Below are positions 60,598 to 64,000 of a stretch of 64,000 bases of DNA, one piece after another (the stretch's first letter is position 1; every line of letters starts with the position of its first letter). Source of the stretch: Promethearchaeota archaeon (GTDB taxonomy: Archaea; Asgardarchaeota; Lokiarchaeia; Helarchaeales; RDOG01); NCBI GenBank assembly GCA_011365055.1, contig RDOG01000014.1, forward strand, positions 1 to 64,000, given 5' to 3'. Both the position numbers and the translations under genes were made by a program. The notes beneath the pieces were generated by a model. That model was given only the letters and a program-made list of their open reading frames with translations, had not been told where the DNA came from and searched no databases.

Positions 60598-62175
60598 ATG
60601 ACGGATGATAAAACCAAATATATTTTAGCAATTGATCATGGAACGTCGGGTGCAAAAACAGCAATTGTTTCTATTTATGGGAAAGTTATGGACTTTGAAT
60701 TTGAGGAAACTCCCCTTTATTTATTGGAAGGAGGTGGAGCTGAACAAAACCCAGATGAATGGTGGCATGCTATTGAAAATACATCAAAAAAATTGATTGA
60801 TAAACAAGTTGTAGACGTGGAAGACATTGTTGGGGTATGTTGTTCATCACAATGGAGTGGTACTGTCCCTGTGGATAAGGATGGGCACCATATACATAAC
60901 GCTATCATCTGGATGGATACTCGAGGGGCTCCATACATTAAAGAAATGGTTGGCGGCTTTGTTTCAGGTTATGGACTTCGAGCAATTTTAACTTGGCTAA
61001 AAAAAACTGGTGGGGCACCTGCTTTATCTGGTAAGGATCCTATTGCACACATTAAATGGTTGCAAAACGAGAAACCAGATGTATATCGTAATACATACAA
61101 ATTCTTGGAATGTAAAGATTATTTAAACTTAAAATTCACGGGGAAGTTTGCTACTTCTTCTGAAACAATTACTCTTCATTGGGTAACTGATAATCAAGAT
61201 TTGGATGAAATTTATTATGATGATAAGTTGATCAAGAAATTAAAAATTGATAAGGAAAAATTACCAGAAATTAAACATGCCACGGATATTTTAGGGAATA
61301 TTTCTTCTGAAGTTGCGGATAAAATTGGTTTATCAAAAGATGTAAAAGTTGTTATGGGATCTCCTGATATACCAGCTGCCGTTATTGGATCTGGGGCCGT
61401 ACAAGATTTTGAAACTCATGTTTATATCGGAACCTCATCTTGGCTCACATGCCACGTCCCTTATAAGAAAACTGTTATCTCTCATATGTTAGCATCGCTC
61501 CCATCGGCAAGACCTGATCGTTATTTCATTGCTTCTGAGCAAGAAACTGCTGGTGCTTGTCTTTCTTTTCTGAGAGATAACCTATTGTATCACAAAGATG
61601 AATTATTACAAGAAGAAGAAGTTCCTGATGTCTATAAAATATTTGATAAAATAGTTGAGCAAGTTCCTGCTGGAAGTAATAAATTAATATTTACTCCTTG
61701 GTTATACGGAGAACGATGTCCAATCGAAGATCATACGGTTCGTGGTTCTCTAATGAACATATCATTAAAAACTACTCGTGCTGATATGATCCGTGCTATA
61801 TTCGAAGGTGTTGCATTTAATAGTCGTTGGATCTTGAAATACATTGAAAAAGATTTTGTAAAAATGCGATTGAATCCTATAAACATGATAGGTGGTGGTG
61901 CAAATTCAAATATTTGGTGCCAAATTTATGCTGATGTACTCAATAGAACCATAAAACAAGTTAAAGATCCAATTCAAGCTAATGCTAGAGGGGCAGCTTT
62001 TATTGCGTCAGTAGGTTTAGGATATATCAAATGGGATGATATTGCTAAATATATTGAAATAAAAAACGTGTATATACCTAATCCTAAGAATCGAAAGATT
62101 TATGATGAATTATTTGAGGAATTCCAACTTATTTATAAAAATAATAAGAAAATGTATAGGCGTTTAAACCAATAA
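60598..62175 (+). CDS. FGGY-family carbohydrate kinase, copy A
   Basis: FGGY kinases phosphorylate sugars such as xylulose, glycerol or ribulose. The 525-residue protein has ILAIDHGTSGAKTAIVS near residues 9-25 (the phosphate-binding loop DxGTSG), CCSSQWSGTVPVDKDG (about 81-96), GSPDIPAAVIGSGA near 260-273 (catalytic Asp) and HVYIGTSSWL (about 278-287), with C-terminal IGGGANSNIWCQI (about 437-449) for ATP. ATG 60598 with GAAGGTAATC. It is the first of a tandem pair with 62210-63802, 34 nt apart. Confidence 0.9.
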   Translation: MTDDKTKYILAIDHGTSGAKTAIVSIYGKVMDFEFEETPLYLLEGGGAEQNPDEWWHAIENTSKKLIDKQVVDVEDIVGVCCSSQWSGTVPVDKDGHHIHNAIIWMDTRGAPYIKEMVGGFVSGYGLRAILTWLKKTGGAPALSGKDPIAHIKWLQNEKPDVYRNTYKFLECKDYLNLKFTGKFATSSETITLHWVTDNQDLDEIYYDDKLIKKLKIDKEKLPEIKHATDILGNISSEVADKIGLSKDVKVVMGSPDIPAAVIGSGAVQDFETHVYIGTSSWLTCHVPYKKTVISHMLASLPSARPDRYFIASEQETAGACLSFLRDNLLYHKDELLQEEEVPDVYKIFDKIVEQVPAGSNKLIFTPWLYGERCPIEDHTVRGSLMNISLKTTRADMIRAIFEGVAFNSRWILKYIEKDFVKMRLNPINMIGGGANSNIWCQIYADVLNRTIKQVKDPIQANARGAAFIASVGLGYIKWDDIAKYIEIKNVYIPNPKNRKIYDELFEEFQLIYKNNKKMYRRLNQ

Positions 62176-62209
62176 TCATTCTTTCCTTATTTTTTGAGGA
62201 TATTTCAAA

Positions 62210-63802
62210 ATGAAATCTGAAAAAATGAAATATATTTTAGCTCATGACCATGGAACATCTGGTTCCAAAGCAGCTATCGTATCCATACACGGTGATGTTA
62301 TTGACTTTGAATTTCAAGAGACTCCTCTATATCTTTTTGATAACGGTGGTGCAGAACAAGACCCTGATGAATGGTGGAATGCTATATTAACAACATCAAA
62401 ACGGCTGATTGATAAAGATCTAGTACCTGTTGAAGATATAGTTGGAATTTGCTGTTCATCACAATGGAGTGGAACTGTAGCTCTAGATAAAGATGGGAAT
62501 CATTTACATAGAGCAATAATTTGGATGGATACTCGGGGTGCACCACACGTAAAAAAATTAGGGGGAGGGCTCATAAAGATAGAAGGTTATGGAATTACAA
62601 ATATAATAAGATTTCTTAGAGCAACTGGTGGTGGACCAGGTGGAGCAGGTAAGGATCCAATTGCTCATATATTATTTCTTAAGTATGAAATTCCTGAAGT
62701 TTACAAAAAGACGTATAAATTCCTTGAATGTAAAGATTATTTAAATTTAAAATTCACAGGTAAATTCGCTGCATCATTTGATTCAATTCATTTACATTGG
62801 TGTACCGATATTCGTGATTTAAACAACATACATTATCATGATGGTATAATTAAAAAGATGAAAATCGATAAAGCTAAATTACCAAATCTTAAGCACGCGA
62901 CAGATGTTTTGGGCGTGATATCTCCAGAAGTTGCTGACGAAATTGGTTTAGAAAAAAAAGTTAAAGTAATTATGGGTTCACCAGATGTTCCATCTGCGGT
63001 GATTGGTTCCGGAGCTGTGAGGGATTATGAACCTCATATATATATTGGAACTTCAAGCTGGCTCACATGTCATGTCCCATTTAAGAAAACTGACATATTT
63101 CATAAAATAGCATCTGTTCCTTCTCCAATACCAAATCGATATTTTGTTGGAAACGAACAAGAAGTTGCAGGTGGATGCTTATCTTTTCTTAGAGATAATA
63201 TTCTTTATCATAAGGATGAATTATTAATTGAAGAACAAGTTCCTAATGTTTATAAGATATTTGATAAAATAGTTGAACAGGTTCCTGCTGGTTGCAATAA
63301 ATTAATTTTTACACCACATTTATATGGTGAAAGAACTCCAATTGAAGACTCAACTGTCCGCGGCGCCCTTATGAACATTTCACTTAAGACAACAAGAGCT
63401 GAAATTATAAGAGCGATCTTCGAAGGTGTTGCATTTAATTGTCGCTGGTTATTATATTATCTGGAAAAATTTTGCAATAATCAAAGGCTTGATCCAATTA
63501 ATATTATCGGAGGTGGAGCTATATCTAATATTTGGTGCCAAATATTTTCAGATGTTTTAAATAAGAAAATAAAGCAAGTTAAAGATCCCATTCAAGCAAA
63601 TGCACGAGGAGCTGCTTTTATTGCTTCGGTCGGTTTAGGTTATATCAACTTTGATGACATCCCAAAATATATTAAATATTCAAATATTTATGAACCTGAT
63701 TCAAGTAATAGAAAAATATATGATAATTTATTTGAAGAGTTTGTTAATTCTTATAAAAATAACAAGAAGATGTATCAACGGTTGAATAAACAAAAAAAAT
63801 AA
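62210..63802 (+). CDS. FGGY-family carbohydrate kinase, copy B
   Basis: A tandem paralogue, 530 residues, colinear with copy A and about 70 percent identical by eye. The motifs match: HDHGTSGSKAAIVS near residues 11-24, CCSSQWSGTVALDKDG (about 81-96), GSPDVPSAVIGSGAV (about 265-279) and IGGGAISNIWCQIF near 441-454. A short insertion (GGGLIKIEGYGITN) distinguishes the early loop. Ile of the phosphate-binding loop is His in this copy (AHDHG), next to the catalytic site. ATG 62210 with GAGGAT. Copies probably differ in substrate. Confidence 0.9.
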   Translation: MKSEKMKYILAHDHGTSGSKAAIVSIHGDVIDFEFQETPLYLFDNGGAEQDPDEWWNAILTTSKRLIDKDLVPVEDIVGICCSSQWSGTVALDKDGNHLHRAIIWMDTRGAPHVKKLGGGLIKIEGYGITNIIRFLRATGGGPGGAGKDPIAHILFLKYEIPEVYKKTYKFLECKDYLNLKFTGKFAASFDSIHLHWCTDIRDLNNIHYHDGIIKKMKIDKAKLPNLKHATDVLGVISPEVADEIGLEKKVKVIMGSPDVPSAVIGSGAVRDYEPHIYIGTSSWLTCHVPFKKTDIFHKIASVPSPIPNRYFVGNEQEVAGGCLSFLRDNILYHKDELLIEEQVPNVYKIFDKIVEQVPAGCNKLIFTPHLYGERTPIEDSTVRGALMNISLKTTRAEIIRAIFEGVAFNCRWLLYYLEKFCNNQRLDPINIIGGGAISNIWCQIFSDVLNKKIKQVKDPIQANARGAAFIASVGLGYINFDDIPKYIKYSNIYEPDSSNRKIYDNLFEEFVNSYKNNKKMYQRLNKQKK

Positions 63803-63863
63803 CTATATTTCCTCATCAAAAAGATTAATGTTTCAGTAGAATAATAACATGATTGGGATTGCC

Positions 63864-64000
63864 ATGGGTTCAGAGTGTTATTATCATCCAGATAGGAAGG
63901 GAACGCATAAATGTGACAATTGCAATAAAGTAATTTGTCCAGAGTGCTTGCATGCATATCAAGAAAAGCGAGGCACCTCAGAATATCGTTATTATATTCG
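63864..64000 (+). CDS. Zinc-finger protein, N-terminal part, runs past the window edge
   Basis: Starts at ATG 63864 (ATG 63849 in the same frame is an alternative). Only 45 residues are in the window: ECYYHPDRKGTHKCDNCNKV, then CPECLHAYQEK. C-x2-H-P followed by C-x2-C and C-x2-C-x2-H is a B-box-type zinc-finger arrangement, typical of small archaeal membrane proteins with a zinc-finger head. The rest lies beyond 64000. It is 60 nt after kinase B. Confidence 0.7.
   Translation, partial: MGSECYYHPDRKGTHKCDNCNKVICPECLHAYQEKRGTSEYRYYI

Overview
The window most likely comes from an Asgard archaeon of the Lokiarchaeia-like type. The evidence is two Ras/Rab-like small GTPases (16622-17137 and 54603-55118), a longin-like protein upstream of the first of them, an alpha-solenoid plus beta-sandwich protein, an archaeal-type glutamyl-tRNA synthetase, a Y-family polymerase with a PCNA-interacting tail, archaeal-looking TATA elements, very AT-rich intergenic DNA and frequent TTG start codons. 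No rRNA, tRNA, CRISPR array or complete insertion sequence was seen.

Layout. 1-4270: a partial secreted protein, then an E1-like (ThiF family) adenylyltransferase and a GNAT acetyltransferase. 4337-16508: a block of minus-strand operons, clearly richer in G+C up to about 13800. It codes for membrane and surface proteins, a double-GNAT protein, a LAGLIDADG-derived winged-helix regulator, an M50-like intramembrane metalloprotease and several unknown proteins. Genes are tightly coupled there (ATGA, TGATG and TGAATG junctions), and most have no obvious relatives that I can name. 16622-18443: GTPase, helical protein and longin operon. 18520-23943: a zinc-finger miniprotein, a LysW-like zinc ribbon fused to a GCS2-type ligase, an unknown 435-residue partner, and a split PEP-synthase-like system (stand-alone swivelling domain, CrtC/AttH-like protein, stand-alone PEP-binding barrel). 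24321-27669: small membrane proteins and a TauE/SafE transporter. 27868-30510: a sulfur-handling operon (TusA, DsrE-like, IscS-like, IscU fused to a nucleotide-binding-like domain). 30517-33493: GluRS and DNA polymerase IV.

33774-43041: secreted beta-helix/TSP3 protein, membrane glycosyltransferase, thiolase, kelch-repeat surface protein, DUF457-like membrane hydrolase and a six-hairpin glycosidase. 43038-47046: ferredoxin plus geranylgeranyl-reductase/FixC-like flavoprotein, small membrane proteins and an SDR epimerase. 47517-51726: three V4R-like cysteine proteins, a coat-like solenoid protein and a nitroreductase. 52103-57777: M28 peptidase, nitrilase, second GTPase, HTH-ferredoxin protein and an SGNH hydrolase, with decayed genes on either side of the hydrolase. 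58388-64000: a cytosolic repeat-domain protein, two tandem FGGY kinases and the start of a zinc-finger protein.

The most interesting points are: (1) the iscS and iscU genes each have a strong Shine-Dalgarno sequence but begin at AUA and AUU codons that directly follow stop codons, and the IscS has aspartate at the PLP-lysine position; (2) the LysW-like ribbon/GCS2 ligase fusion with its unknown partner; (3) a PEP synthase split into parts with no ATP-grasp domain; (4) the 9.3-to-4.7 kb surface-protein operon beside a catalytically degenerate LAGLIDADG regulator. All functional calls rest on motif recognition by eye; no database search was run.
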